Assembly (NCBI GenBank): GCA_035063885.1
Contig: JAPSFM010000132.1
Location: forward strand, 1 to 12,898
DNA: 12,898 bases
Direction of reading: 5' to 3'
Source: CAADGY01 sp900696665
GTDB taxonomy: Bacteria > Acidobacteriota > Terriglobia > Bryobacterales > Bryobacteraceae
In this document: piece by piece, positions 1 through 7,601 of the stretch
Layout: the number at the start of each line of letters is the position of its first letter
Numbering within the stretch: position 1 is the stretch's first letter
The notes under the pieces: model-generated
Database searches by the model: none
The model's input: only the letters and a program-made list of their open reading frames with translations
Told to the model about the DNA's origin: nothing
Position numbers and translations under genes: made by a program

Positions 1-80
1 CCCTCGACCGCCTATACCAGCGAATTGTTGACGACCTGGACGAGTTGCTGCGCGCCGTCGGGCTGAAGGCTGCCGCCTAA
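1..80 (+). CDS. C-terminal fragment of an unidentified protein
   Basis: An open frame enters from the left edge (first whole codon at position 3) and stops at TAA 78-80. It encodes 25 residues beginning LDRLYQRIVDDL and ending GLKAAA. The fragment is rich in Leu, Asp, Arg and Ala and looks like an amphipathic helix ending a cytosolic protein. It is too short to place in a family. It runs towards the minus-strand SDR gene, so the two genes are convergent with 104 bp between their stop codons. That the frame is real is inferred from its acidic/leucine pattern and its ending just before a non-coding stretch. Confidence 0.5.
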   Translation, partial: LDRLYQRIVDDLDELLRAVGLKAAA

Positions 81-101
81 CGAGTACGAAATTCTCACTT
101 G

Positions 102-119
102 GGGCCCCATAATGGGCCT
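102..119. terminator. Possible terminator hairpin between convergent genes
   Basis: GGCCC (103-107) pairs perfectly with GGGCC (114-118) around a 6-nt loop, and a G-T wobble at 102/119 extends the stem. It lies in the 104 bp gap between the stop at 80 and the minus-strand stop at 185. There is no clear U-tract on either side, so it would be a weak or factor-dependent terminator at best. Nothing else recognisable was seen in 81-184. Confidence 0.25.
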
Positions 120-184
120 AATCCCAGCCCGGCGGGGAGTTCGCGTGAATCCGATGGAATCTCTCCAGGAGGAATAGAAGGGCC

Positions 185-907
185 TTACAGCGTCATACCC
201 CCGTCCACGGCGAGCACTTGCCCGGTGATGTAGCTATCCGGCTCCAGCAACAGGCGCACCGCGCGCGCGATATCTTCCGCCCGGCCGAAGCGCGAAATCG
301 CGCCTCCGGAAATGTAGCTATCGTATTTTCCTGACCGGATGCTGGCTTCTGCCATACCCGCCTGCATCACGCCCGGCGACACCACGTTAACGCGAATGTT
401 CGACGGTCCGCGGCATTCCTTGGCGAGAATTCTTGCCGCCTGAACCAGGGCGGCTTTCTGAGCGGCATAGGCGGTCGAACCAGGAAACAGCGCCAGTGCC
501 TGCATGGTGGCTACCAGCACGATTGCGCCGGGCGTGCCCGAGTTCTTCATCCGTCCGGCCGCCTCGCGTGCCAGCAGCACCGGACCGAGGTAGTTCACTT
601 CGTGAGACCGCCGCATCGCCTCTTCCAACTCCGCTGGATTGGATACGCGCGCCGGGTCGCCGGAGAACACAACCAGCCCATACAACTCCGGCGCTTCATC
701 GAGCAGACGTTTCCGGTCTTCCGCGGAGGCAAGGTCCGCCTGGGTAATCGCCGCCAACGGTGACAGAGAAATGGCCCGGTCCCGGTTCGATCGATAACTC
801 ACAATCAAACGGACAGGCTCGCGCGCCAGAAGCCGGGCGGTGGCGCTCCCCAACCCGCCGGAACCGCCTGCCAGAATAATCTGCCGGCCTTTGAGGCCGT
901 CAGGCAT
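185..907 (-). CDS. SDR-family oxidoreductase (FabG-like)
   Basis: Encodes 240 residues, the normal size for a classical short-chain dehydrogenase/reductase using NAD(P)H on a keto or hydroxyl group. The cofactor-binding glycine motif is GGSGGLG at residues 14-20. The active site is YAAQK with Tyr147 and Lys151, and the C-terminus ITGQVLAVDGG is typical of FabG relatives. Two deviations are visible: the catalytic Ser position, 13 residues before Tyr, is Thr134, and the usual NNAG element is replaced by a FSGDP stretch. The frame stays open upstream to 1054, but ATG at 907 fits the family start. It overlaps the stop of the O-antigen ligase gene by 8 nt (ATGCCTGA) and has GGGAG at 913-917 with a 5-nt spacer, indicating translational coupling. 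Substrate unknown; the partner gene suggests a sugar or lipid in envelope synthesis, which is inference. Confidence 0.92.
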   Translation of the reverse strand: MPDGLKGRQIILAGGSGGLGSATARLLAREPVRLIVSYRSNRDRAISLSPLAAITQADLASAEDRKRLLDEAPELYGLVVFSGDPARVSNPAELEEAMRRSHEVNYLGPVLLAREAAGRMKNSGTPGAIVLVATMQALALFPGSTAYAAQKAALVQAARILAKECRGPSNIRVNVVSPGVMQAGMAEASIRSGKYDSYISGGAISRFGRAEDIARAVRLLLEPDSYITGQVLAVDGGMTL

Positions 908-2132
908 GAGCGCTCCCGGGCTGGAGCACGTTATCCCGCACCACGTATCCCAAAGCGACGACGGTAAGGAACATGGACAACACCTCCGTATCGCCCAGGT
1001 TGAGTTCGAAAACACCTTCGATGAGAATGGCGAGCACCACCGCGATCGCGCCATGAAGAATCGCCTTCTCTACGCCGGGCCCCGGCGGCACTTTCTTCAG
1101 AGCGCGCCAGAAATCGTGGATCACCTTCCCAAGAAGCCACAGCAGCGCCATCAGGGTGGGGATTCCACGCTCCGCCGCATAGTGCAAATAGATGTTGTGC
1201 AGGTGGCCGTACCAGCCTGTCGGCAAGGGCCGAGGAATGTCGCCGGGCAGGTACTTCTCGAACTGCGCGTTCACCTGTTCAGGCCCCAGGCCGAATAGCG
1301 GATGGGCTTTGATCATCTCCACCCCCGTGCGGTAAGTCACCACCCGGTGTTGATTGGAATCGATATCCCCGTGCGGCTGGAACGACGATCGCACTCGCGC
1401 GCGTATGAAATCCGGCCCGGCCATTACCAGGACCGCAAGCACTACCGGCAGAGCCAAAACCAGCACTTTGCGCCAGTACCAGACCAGATACAGGCCGGCA
1501 AGAGCCGTCGCCAGCCATACACCCCGGCCAAAACTCAGCAGGATGCCAAGCGAGCAGATCGCACCACAAATCACCCATAACACCAAACGCTGCGTGCTTT
1601 CCCGGCCGAAGAACACCAGCGCCGACATCATCAGCAGCACAATCATCAATTGCCCGCCGAAGGTCATCCAATGGCTCATGAATCCGGTAATCCGCTCGGC
1701 CATGTAGAAGGTATAAAACGGCCGGCCGAGCCGCTCCGCTTCGGCAACCTTCTCGGAAAATTGCACCAGGCTTCGCAGAGAGGATAACGTCGCAACCCCG
1801 ATCCACAGCCAGATCAGCCACAGCGCCTGGCCTGCGTGACGAAACACGCTGTAGACTAGCAGCAGCAAAAGAAAGACAAAAAACTTGCGGATCTGCGGAC
1901 GCCCCGATGCCGGATCGGACGAGAGCACCATCGAGATGACCGTTCCCGCAAGAAACAGTGCGAGCGGCAGTTTGACAGGCGGAAACCGCAGCGGCACCCC
2001 GGACATCAACAGCGCCGCCAGCGCCAGTGCCAGAAGGATGTGGCTGGCCGCGATGGAAAACAGGATGGCGACAGCGGAGCCGCAGGTGAAATAGAAGGCA
2101 ACTCGCTCTAACGCGGTCCCGGATGAGCGCAT
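900..2132 (-). CDS. O-antigen ligase / Wzy-like polymerase family membrane protein
   Basis: A 410-residue, very hydrophobic protein with about ten or more predicted membrane segments, fitting the O-antigen ligase/polymerase family (Wzy_C/WaaL type). These inner-membrane enzymes join polysaccharide repeat units or transfer them to a lipid or protein acceptor on the periplasmic side. The hallmark large loop lies around residues 240-320. It contains HPLFGLGPEQ and the HLHNIYLHYAAERG motif, with the conserved HN at about residue 312, and an FGRG motif sits at about 202-205. ATG at 2132 was preferred over an upstream in-frame TTG at 2177; neither has a good Shine-Dalgarno sequence. It is divergent from sixA with 44 bp between starts, and its stop overlaps the SDR gene. 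The sequence does not separate ligase, polymerase or protein O-glycosyltransferase. Confidence 0.88.
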   Translation of the reverse strand: MRSSGTALERVAFYFTCGSAVAILFSIAASHILLALALAALLMSGVPLRFPPVKLPLALFLAGTVISMVLSSDPASGRPQIRKFFVFLLLLLVYSVFRHAGQALWLIWLWIGVATLSSLRSLVQFSEKVAEAERLGRPFYTFYMAERITGFMSHWMTFGGQLMIVLLMMSALVFFGRESTQRLVLWVICGAICSLGILLSFGRGVWLATALAGLYLVWYWRKVLVLALPVVLAVLVMAGPDFIRARVRSSFQPHGDIDSNQHRVVTYRTGVEMIKAHPLFGLGPEQVNAQFEKYLPGDIPRPLPTGWYGHLHNIYLHYAAERGIPTLMALLWLLGKVIHDFWRALKKVPPGPGVEKAILHGAIAVVLAILIEGVFELNLGDTEVLSMFLTVVALGYVVRDNVLQPGSAHA

Positions 2133-2176
2133 TCGACGAATCCCAGTATGACAGAATGAACTATTCAGAACCACCA

Positions 2177-2671
2177 ATGGAAGTCTATCTGTTGAGACAC
2201 GGCATCGCCGAAAACGGCAAGCCCGGCTCGCGCGACGCCGATCGCGCTCTCACGCCCGAAGGTAAGGACAAGCTCCGTGAGACCATCGCGGTTGCCGGGC
2301 GCGCCGGACTGGCGCCCTCGCTAATCCTTACAAGTCCGTACCAACGCGCGGTGGAGACGGCGCGAATTGCCGCCGAACGGCTCAAGTATAAAGCTGAGCC
2401 GCTTGTCTCGGACGCCTTCCTTCCGGGCAGCACCCCGGATCAGGCATGGAATGAGATCCGTCTGCACAAGGATGCGGATCAGCTTCTAATCACCGGTCAT
2501 GAGCCCCTGCTCGGGTATCTGACCGCGTATCTGCTCGGCTCACCATCCATCGACGTTGATTTCAAAAAAGGTGCTATCGTCCGGGTCGATCTCGACCGGT
2601 TTGGACCGCATCCCCGGGGAACCCTGAAATGGATGCTCACGCCGAAACTGGCTGCCCGCGACAATTTGTGA
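2177..2671 (+). CDS. sixA: SixA-type phosphohistidine phosphatase
   Basis: Encodes 164 residues of the histidine phosphatase superfamily, SixA branch. These cytosolic enzymes remove phosphate from phosphohistidine, in E. coli from phosphotransfer proteins. The phosphoacceptor motif LLRHG is at the extreme N-terminus (Arg7, His8). Further SixA blocks are ALTPEGKDKL (24-33), LTSPYQRAVETA (51-62) with a phosphate-binding Arg57, and the second catalytic histidine in ITGHEPLLG (His108). ATG at 2177 puts the RHG motif where the family has it; in-frame ATGs at 2156 and 2123 would add an unusual N-terminal extension overlapping the divergent gene. No Shine-Dalgarno precedes 2177. It is followed after 20 bp by an SDR gene, probably in the same transcript. 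The physiological phosphoprotein target is unknown. Confidence 0.9.
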   Translation: MEVYLLRHGIAENGKPGSRDADRALTPEGKDKLRETIAVAGRAGLAPSLILTSPYQRAVETARIAAERLKYKAEPLVSDAFLPGSTPDQAWNEIRLHKDADQLLITGHEPLLGYLTAYLLGSPSIDVDFKKGAIVRVDLDRFGPHPRGTLKWMLTPKLAARDNL

Positions 2672-2691
2672 GGTTCAGGTCCTGATTTTTT

Positions 2692-3483
2692 ATGGTCCCT
2701 AATTCAAACCATTCTCATCCACTCGCGCTGATTACCGGAGCCTCCAGCGGCATCGGCGAAGCATTCGCCCGGCGTCTCGCGGCCCGCGGGTTCAACCTGG
2801 TCCTTGTAGCGCGGCGCCGCGACCGTCTCGACGAGTTGCGGCGCGAGTTTGAATCCAGCGGCGATATCGCTGCCGAGGTGCTTGCCGTCGATCTTACCCA
2901 GCCTGCGGGGATCTGCGTCGTTGAAGATAAGATCGCTTCCGCGGAAAATCTGCAACTCGTCATCAACAACGCCGGCTTCGGCTCGCGAGGACTGTTCCAC
3001 ACGATTTCGATCGAAAAGCAGGAGCTCATGCACCGGTTGCATGTCATCGCCACCATGCGGCTCAGTCACGCCGCCCTCCGGCGAATGGCCATCCAGCGAA
3101 GCGGCGGTATCGTTAACGTCTCTTCCGTCGCGGGCTTTCTACAGGGGCCGAGCAACGTGAGTTATTGCGCCACGAAGGCCTGGATGAATAGTTTCACGGA
3201 AGGCCTTTATCTGGAACTCCGCAGAGCCCGCCTGCCCATAAAAGTACAGGCGTTGTGCCCTGGTTTCACACACTCCGAATTTCACGACACCATGGGGATG
3301 GATCGTAGCGTTGTCCCCAAGAACTGGTGGATGACGTCGGAAGACGTGGTCGACGCATCGCTGCGCGGCCTGGAGCGTGGGGATCTGTTCGTCGTTCCGG
3401 GCTGGCGGTACAACTCCTTCGTCAAGCTCCTGAGACTGCTGCCGCGGTCCCTGCGGCATACCCTGGTTCGAAACGCCCGCTGA
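2692..3483 (+). CDS. SDR-family oxidoreductase (DltE-like, NADP(H) type)
   Basis: A 263-residue classical SDR of the DltE/COG0300 kind. The cofactor motif is TGASSGIG at 15-22. VARRRDR after the second strand places arginines that usually select NADP(H). NNAG is at 92-95, the catalytic Ser is Ser145 in NVSS, and Tyr158 and Lys162 sit in SYCATK. The tail from about 235 contains a basic, hydrophobic segment (KLLRLLPRSLR), common in members thought to touch membranes. The Asn of the catalytic tetrad appears replaced by His117 (LHVIATMRL), a variant I believe occurs in relatives. ATG at 2692 lies 20 bp after the sixA stop with only a weak AGGT upstream. The gene ends 4 bp before the convergent nucleoside hydrolase stop. 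Substrate not predictable. Confidence 0.92.
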   Translation: MVPNSNHSHPLALITGASSGIGEAFARRLAARGFNLVLVARRRDRLDELRREFESSGDIAAEVLAVDLTQPAGICVVEDKIASAENLQLVINNAGFGSRGLFHTISIEKQELMHRLHVIATMRLSHAALRRMAIQRSGGIVNVSSVAGFLQGPSNVSYCATKAWMNSFTEGLYLELRRARLPIKVQALCPGFTHSEFHDTMGMDRSVVPKNWWMTSEDVVDASLRGLERGDLFVVPGWRYNSFVKLLRLLPRSLRHTLVRNAR

Positions 3484-3487
3484 GCGC

Positions 3488-4546
3488 TTACTGCTTTAAC
3501 TTTAGCGTTCGCGGTGGTTCGCTGCAAAGCAACGCCTGCGCCTCGCGCACGCGGATGATCTGATCGTTTCCCACCCGCAGGTAGCGGTGCTGTCCTCCAC
3601 TCGCGCTCTCGAAACGAGTAAAGCCGTCCGGCTCCACGATGATGCGCCCGGGGCCGGATAGTGCGAAGTAATCGCGGTTGGGACGAACGGCGTACAACAC
3701 GCTGGTGAGGTCGTAGGTCGGCTGATCATTCGAGAGTCCACGATAGTATTGGTAGGCTTCCACCAGCGGGTGATGACCGGCGTAGCCGTAGTCCTCTCTC
3801 ATGCTCACGGCCGGATGAAGGATCGCGTTCCCGATTTCCCATCCGCTCGCCACGATGGGGGCCGGCCACTCCGCAAATACTTTCTGCGCCGAACGGATAT
3901 CGCGAACGATATTGTATTCTTTGTATCGCTTCTTGGTGAGATCCTCGGTGTAGCCGCCTGCCATCGCCGAAAGCAACCGCACCTTCCGGCGCACCAGTTC
4001 CGTTCCCGGCAGCGGTGACACCGCATCAGGCCCGGAGGCCAGCAACCGCGCCATGTTGGTAGAGAAGCCGACCATCGCGATGACAACCGAATTGTCCGGC
4101 TGTGCCGCCAGCGTCTTCCGAAGTACGGCCACCGCGTCCGGAGCATCTTTGCCGCTCTTGAGGTCATGCGGATACCGCTGACCTCCACCGGATGCCGTCG
4201 CTGTTACCACCGCACGATTGTACTTACCATCCTCCGGCGTCACGCCCTTCCGGACAACGCCGATGGGAATGCCGCCACGGCCGTAAAACGTATTCATGAG
4301 GTCCACAAAAGGCGCGGCATATGGATTGTCCTTCGTCACGGTCACGGCCAGCAATTCGCATTCGCCCCGGTTCTGGAGAGCGTGGATCATGCTGAGCGCC
4401 ATTGCATCGTCCACGTCGTTGCCCATGTCCGTATCGAAGATCAGCCGGACAGGTTCCGCCGCCGCGGGAGTTGGCATCGAGCACAACCAGAGGCAAAACA
4501 CAAGCCGGCCTACAATGTATCTGCAAGTTTCGAAATGCACTTCCAT
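3488..4546 (-). CDS. Secreted nucleoside hydrolase (IUNH family)
   Basis: A 352-residue member of the inosine-uridine preferring nucleoside hydrolase family, which cleaves the N-glycosidic bond of ribonucleosides using an active-site calcium. DTDMGNDVDDAMAL at 38-51 is the signature aspartate cluster. Asn74 (TVTKDN), the VGFSTNMARLL segment near 160, EYN at 210-212 and Asp279 in PTYDLTSVLYAV match the remaining ligand residues. Unlike the cytosolic enzymes it starts with a signal peptide: a hydrophobic run at about 11-24 (IVGRLVFCLWLC) followed by TPAAA-E, with cleavage predicted near Ala30. It therefore probably acts in the periplasm or outside. The start overlaps the decarboxylase 3' end by 37 bp. 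ATG at 4546 has GGAG only 2 nt away; GTG at 4540 would have better spacing (8 nt). Last gene of the operon. Base preference unknown. Confidence 0.9.
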   Translation of the reverse strand: MEVHFETCRYIVGRLVFCLWLCSMPTPAAAEPVRLIFDTDMGNDVDDAMALSMIHALQNRGECELLAVTVTKDNPYAAPFVDLMNTFYGRGGIPIGVVRKGVTPEDGKYNRAVVTATASGGGQRYPHDLKSGKDAPDAVAVLRKTLAAQPDNSVVIAMVGFSTNMARLLASGPDAVSPLPGTELVRRKVRLLSAMAGGYTEDLTKKRYKEYNIVRDIRSAQKVFAEWPAPIVASGWEIGNAILHPAVSMREDYGYAGHHPLVEAYQYYRGLSNDQPTYDLTSVLYAVRPNRDYFALSGPGRIIVEPDGFTRFESASGGQHRYLRVGNDQIIRVREAQALLCSEPPRTLKLKQ

Positions 4547-5904
4547 GTCTCCATTACGTCTTCCCGAGTGGTCTTGATATCTCCAATGGCGAGCCGCAGC
4601 ACGAACCGGCCGTTCAGAACAGTGTGCGATAGAAACGCTTGCCCGTCAGCATTGATGCGGTCGAGCAGCAGGCGATTTTGTTCATCGCTTCCCCTGAACC
4701 GGAAGCACACCAAGGAAAACCGTGCGGGAGCGGCAACCTCGAAACGCGAGTCGGCATCGATGACACAGGCCAGTTCTTTCGCCCACGCGATATGATTCCG
4801 GAGGATCTTGATAATACCCTCACGCCCGAAATAGCGGAGCACGAACCACAACTTCAAGGACCGGAAGCGGCGCCCCAGTTGAACGCCGTAATCCATGTAG
4901 TTCACCACGCGCTCGTCTTCCGCTGTGCGCAAGTATTCCGCCACCAGGGAGAACGCACGCCGCAGAATATCCGGCTTCCGCGTGTAGAAGACGCTCGCGT
5001 CCTGGGGTGTGAAGAGCCATTTGTGCGGGTTGATGACCAGGGAATGGGCACGGGTGGCGCCGTCCAGGATGTGCCGGTGTTCCGGAACCAGCGCCGCGGT
5101 ACCACCATAAGCGCCGTCGATGTGCAGCCACATGCCATGTTTTTCGGCGAGGGGCACAATTTCCGAAACCGGATCCACGCTGGTTATCGAGGTAGTGCCC
5201 ACGGTCGCGACAATGCAGAACGGTTTTTTGCCGGCGCGGGCATCTTCCTCGATGGCGGTTTTCAGCAGATCCGTTCGCAGTCGAAACTGATCGTCCGCCG
5301 CAATCTTTCGAACGTTCCTTTGTCCGACGCCGATCGTGATCGCTCCCTTCTCCACTGATGAATGCGCCTGTTCGGAGCAATACAGTACCAGATTCTGCGC
5401 CCCGCCGCGCTGGCGCGCTTCCGGATCCGCCATTTCGCGCGCCGCGGCGATGGCGTGCATGGTGCTGATCGACGCGGTGTCGTAGATGATTCCGAAAAAC
5501 TCCTCCGGCAGCCCGAGCCATTGCCGGAGCCAGCCCAGCGTCACCTGCTCCAACTCCGTCGCGGCCGGGCAGGACTTCCAGAGCATGCCGTTCACGTTCA
5601 ACGCGGACATCAGCATTTCGCCGAGAATACCGGGGTGCGACGCGGAAACGGAAAAATACCCGAAGAAACGCGGATGATTCCAATGATTAACGGCGGGAAT
5701 TACAAGATCTCGAAAATCTTCAAGGATCCGGGCAGCGGGTTCTCCCTGTTCCGGACCGGACTTTGGAAGCGAACGCACCAGGCTGCCCGGCTCCATCATG
5801 GGCATTACGCGGTAGTTCCGAATGCCCTCGAGATAATCGGCGATCCAATCCACTACTTCATGCGCGGACTTGCGAAACTCCTCTGCGGGCATATCGAAAC
5901 TCAC
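4510..5904 (-). CDS. Group II PLP-dependent decarboxylase (aromatic amino acid decarboxylase-like)
   Basis: A 464-residue fold-type I PLP enzyme of the AADC/TDC/glutamate decarboxylase group, expected to turn an L-amino acid into its amine plus CO2. N-terminal block MPAEEFRKSAHEVVDWIADY; active-site block CPAATELEQVTLGWL at about 112-126; the PLP-stacking His181 in EQAHSSVEKG; Asp263 in HIDGAYGG; and the PLP lysine Lys295 in NPHKW. The Tyr of the mobile catalytic loop (human DDC Tyr332) is kept at 324, 29 residues after the lysine as in DDC, which favours decarboxylation over aldehyde synthesis. GTG at 5904 was chosen because it forms a 4-nt GTGA overlap with the esterase stop and has GGGAG 8 nt upstream; ATG at 5892 has no such site. 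The presence of an aminotransferase nearby fits amine metabolism. The amino acid substrate is not determinable. Confidence 0.92.
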   Translation of the reverse strand: MSFDMPAEEFRKSAHEVVDWIADYLEGIRNYRVMPMMEPGSLVRSLPKSGPEQGEPAARILEDFRDLVIPAVNHWNHPRFFGYFSVSASHPGILGEMLMSALNVNGMLWKSCPAATELEQVTLGWLRQWLGLPEEFFGIIYDTASISTMHAIAAAREMADPEARQRGGAQNLVLYCSEQAHSSVEKGAITIGVGQRNVRKIAADDQFRLRTDLLKTAIEEDARAGKKPFCIVATVGTTSITSVDPVSEIVPLAEKHGMWLHIDGAYGGTAALVPEHRHILDGATRAHSLVINPHKWLFTPQDASVFYTRKPDILRRAFSLVAEYLRTAEDERVVNYMDYGVQLGRRFRSLKLWFVLRYFGREGIIKILRNHIAWAKELACVIDADSRFEVAAPARFSLVCFRFRGSDEQNRLLLDRINADGQAFLSHTVLNGRFVLRLAIGDIKTTREDVMETWKCISKLADTL

Positions 5905-7601
5905 TTGGCAGGCTCCCGGTGGGCGGCGCGCAGTGTCACAGCCGCGGTGGCTTTCATCTTCTCCGCTTCCTGCGGCGGCACGGTCCACTGTGGGGTGAAC
6001 CGGCCTTCTACAATAACGTTATCAAGTGAACCCTTAAACAAAATGTAGTCTCCGAAACTTAGTAACAAGCGATACGGTGGAGGCATAAATCGGAATCCGG
6101 CCCTTTGAGCACGGTCCGCACCCGTCCACCAGGGCAGTCCCGAATTCACAAGTGCGTAGTGTTCACCGAGCGGCATGACAAACACCAGACCGAAATCGGC
6201 GGCTCCGGCGTTGAGAGCCACGGGAGCATCGCCGGCAAGGCGCGCGATCAGGCTATTCGTTTCACGCGTGCCGAACAGCACGAGGTTCGAGCCCTTGAGG
6301 TCGGACTCCCGAACGTCCTTGTCCGCCATGGTGCGAAAGTTCACCAGGAGTTTCAGCCGCGGCGTGGACCATTCGGCAGCCTCTTCTGCCTGCCGCCGGC
6401 GCTGATTCAACTCTTCCGGTGAGGGAGAATCCGCGGTGCCGTAAACATAGACGTGCCGCGCCGCGACCGCCTCGCCGATTGGACCTTCCGAGCCGGGCCG
6501 CTTCTCTCCAGGCGCTGGAATATACCTGCCCGGCTGCCACCCCTTTCCCGCTTTCCGGAACGACAGCTTCTCCGTTCCTTTCACTTTCAGGACGGCGCCG
6601 TCAATCGCGACCGACACGGCGCGCCCCGCCGCGAAAGAGGAATGCCCGGCAGGAGTAAGCGTGAAACCCTTCACGCCGCTGGTTTCAACAACAAGCTCGT
6701 TGCGGTTCTTGAAACGCGCGGAGATCTTCGCGAGATCTCCGGGTGTGAGGCCGTCGAGCTGTACCCAGTAAGCGGAGTTGTACTTGTAATTGCGGGTCGC
6801 AAACCGGACTTCCTCAGGGAAGCGATTGCGGCGGAATTTTGAGAACCAGTCGAAGATAGCGCCATCTTTATACGCCAGATCCCAGGAGTTGTGCCGCACT
6901 CCGGGATATTCCGTGTATTGCACGTTTGCGCCGATGCGCAGCAGTTCATGGTTCCACTTGCGAGACTGCTCCACGGGAACCGCCGGGTCGGCATCCCCAT
7001 GAAACAAGTGGACGGGTATGTTCAGCAGGTTTGGCGCGAGGTCGAGCGAGCCTTCCGGGACGGCGGCGCAGACCGGCGCGATGGCGGCCCAGATATCGGG
7101 ACGGGTCAGCGCGAGCCAGAATGTTCCACCGCCGCCCATCGAAAGACCCGTCAGGTAAATCCGGTCTTCATCAATCGAAAAACGCCTTTTCACGTCGGCC
7201 AGCACATCGTAGACATCCTGCTCCGGGATGCCTTGATAACCCATGGTGCCGCGCGAATATGGAGACGCAACAAGGAAATCGACATCCCGGAGCACGGGAA
7301 AGTAACGGGTGGCCTCAGGGTCCGACTCGCCGGCCCGGTTCCCTTTGCCAAACACGCGCCGCAAGTTCAGGCGGTGGTTGGACCATGCTCCGTGGAGACT
7401 GATTACCAGCGGATACTTCTTCGCCGCGTCAAAGCCTTTCGGCAGATATAAGGCGTAGGGTTGATCGGAATCGTCAATCCCCGAAAAGAACGTGAGCACC
7501 TGCGGTCCGGCAGAGTACACTTGCGCGCGTAGAGCCAGCGCGCAGAATAGAATAAGAGATAGCTTGACAGACCGCGAGCAGGCGGTTCCAATACTAAACA
7601 T
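5901..7601 (-). CDS. Secreted two-domain alpha/beta-hydrolase esterase (PHB depolymerase/prolyl oligopeptidase-like)
   Basis: A 566-residue exported hydrolase. Signal peptide: basic/polar start, hydrophobic core KLSLILFCALAL and LRA-Q cleavage near residue 26. The catalytic domain (about 35-260) starts with YALYLPKGFDAAKKYPLVISLHG. It carries the nucleophile Ser154 in GLSMGG, the acid Asp205 in HGDADPAVP and His237 in PGVRHNSW, a complete Ser-Asp-His triad as in the PHB-depolymerase-like esterase family. The remaining 300 residues (from about 262) are a separate, probably beta-rich region containing SNLVLFGTRETNSLIARL, which I cannot name. ATG 7601 is preceded by AAGGAG with a 7-nt spacer and overlaps the upstream stop by 8 nt; an in-frame TTG at 7685 is unlikely. 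Second gene of the operon. It may cut an ester (acyl, feruloyl, polyester) or a peptide; the substrate is open. Confidence 0.9.
   Translation of the reverse strand: MFSIGTACSRSVKLSLILFCALALRAQVYSAGPQVLTFFSGIDDSDQPYALYLPKGFDAAKKYPLVISLHGAWSNHRLNLRRVFGKGNRAGESDPEATRYFPVLRDVDFLVASPYSRGTMGYQGIPEQDVYDVLADVKRRFSIDEDRIYLTGLSMGGGGTFWLALTRPDIWAAIAPVCAAVPEGSLDLAPNLLNIPVHLFHGDADPAVPVEQSRKWNHELLRIGANVQYTEYPGVRHNSWDLAYKDGAIFDWFSKFRRNRFPEEVRFATRNYKYNSAYWVQLDGLTPGDLAKISARFKNRNELVVETSGVKGFTLTPAGHSSFAAGRAVSVAIDGAVLKVKGTEKLSFRKAGKGWQPGRYIPAPGEKRPGSEGPIGEAVAARHVYVYGTADSPSPEELNQRRRQAEEAAEWSTPRLKLLVNFRTMADKDVRESDLKGSNLVLFGTRETNSLIARLAGDAPVALNAGAADFGLVFVMPLGEHYALVNSGLPWWTGADRAQRAGFRFMPPPYRLLLSFGDYILFKGSLDNVIVEGRFTPQWTVPPQEAEKMKATAAVTLRAAHREPAK

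Noticed and set aside
168..180. AGGAGG-like purine run on the + strand at 168-175
   Set aside because: No + strand start codon with a supported gene follows; it lies beside the 3' end of a minus-strand gene.
2123..2176. Longer sixA start at ATG 2123 or 2156
   Set aside because: The RHG motif belongs at the extreme N-terminus, and 2123 would overlap the start of the divergent O-antigen ligase gene.
3484..3487. Terminator between the convergent SDR and nucleoside hydrolase genes
   Set aside because: Only 4 bp separate the stops and I saw no convincing hairpin with a T-run around them.
4639..5358. 239-codon open frame on + antisense to the decarboxylase
   Set aside because: The opposite strand encodes PLP motifs including NPHKW; the + frame has no family features.
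4820..5683. 287-codon same-strand frame inside the decarboxylase
   Set aside because: Arginine/glycine-rich out-of-frame translation of a well-supported gene; no sign of a frameshift in the real frame.
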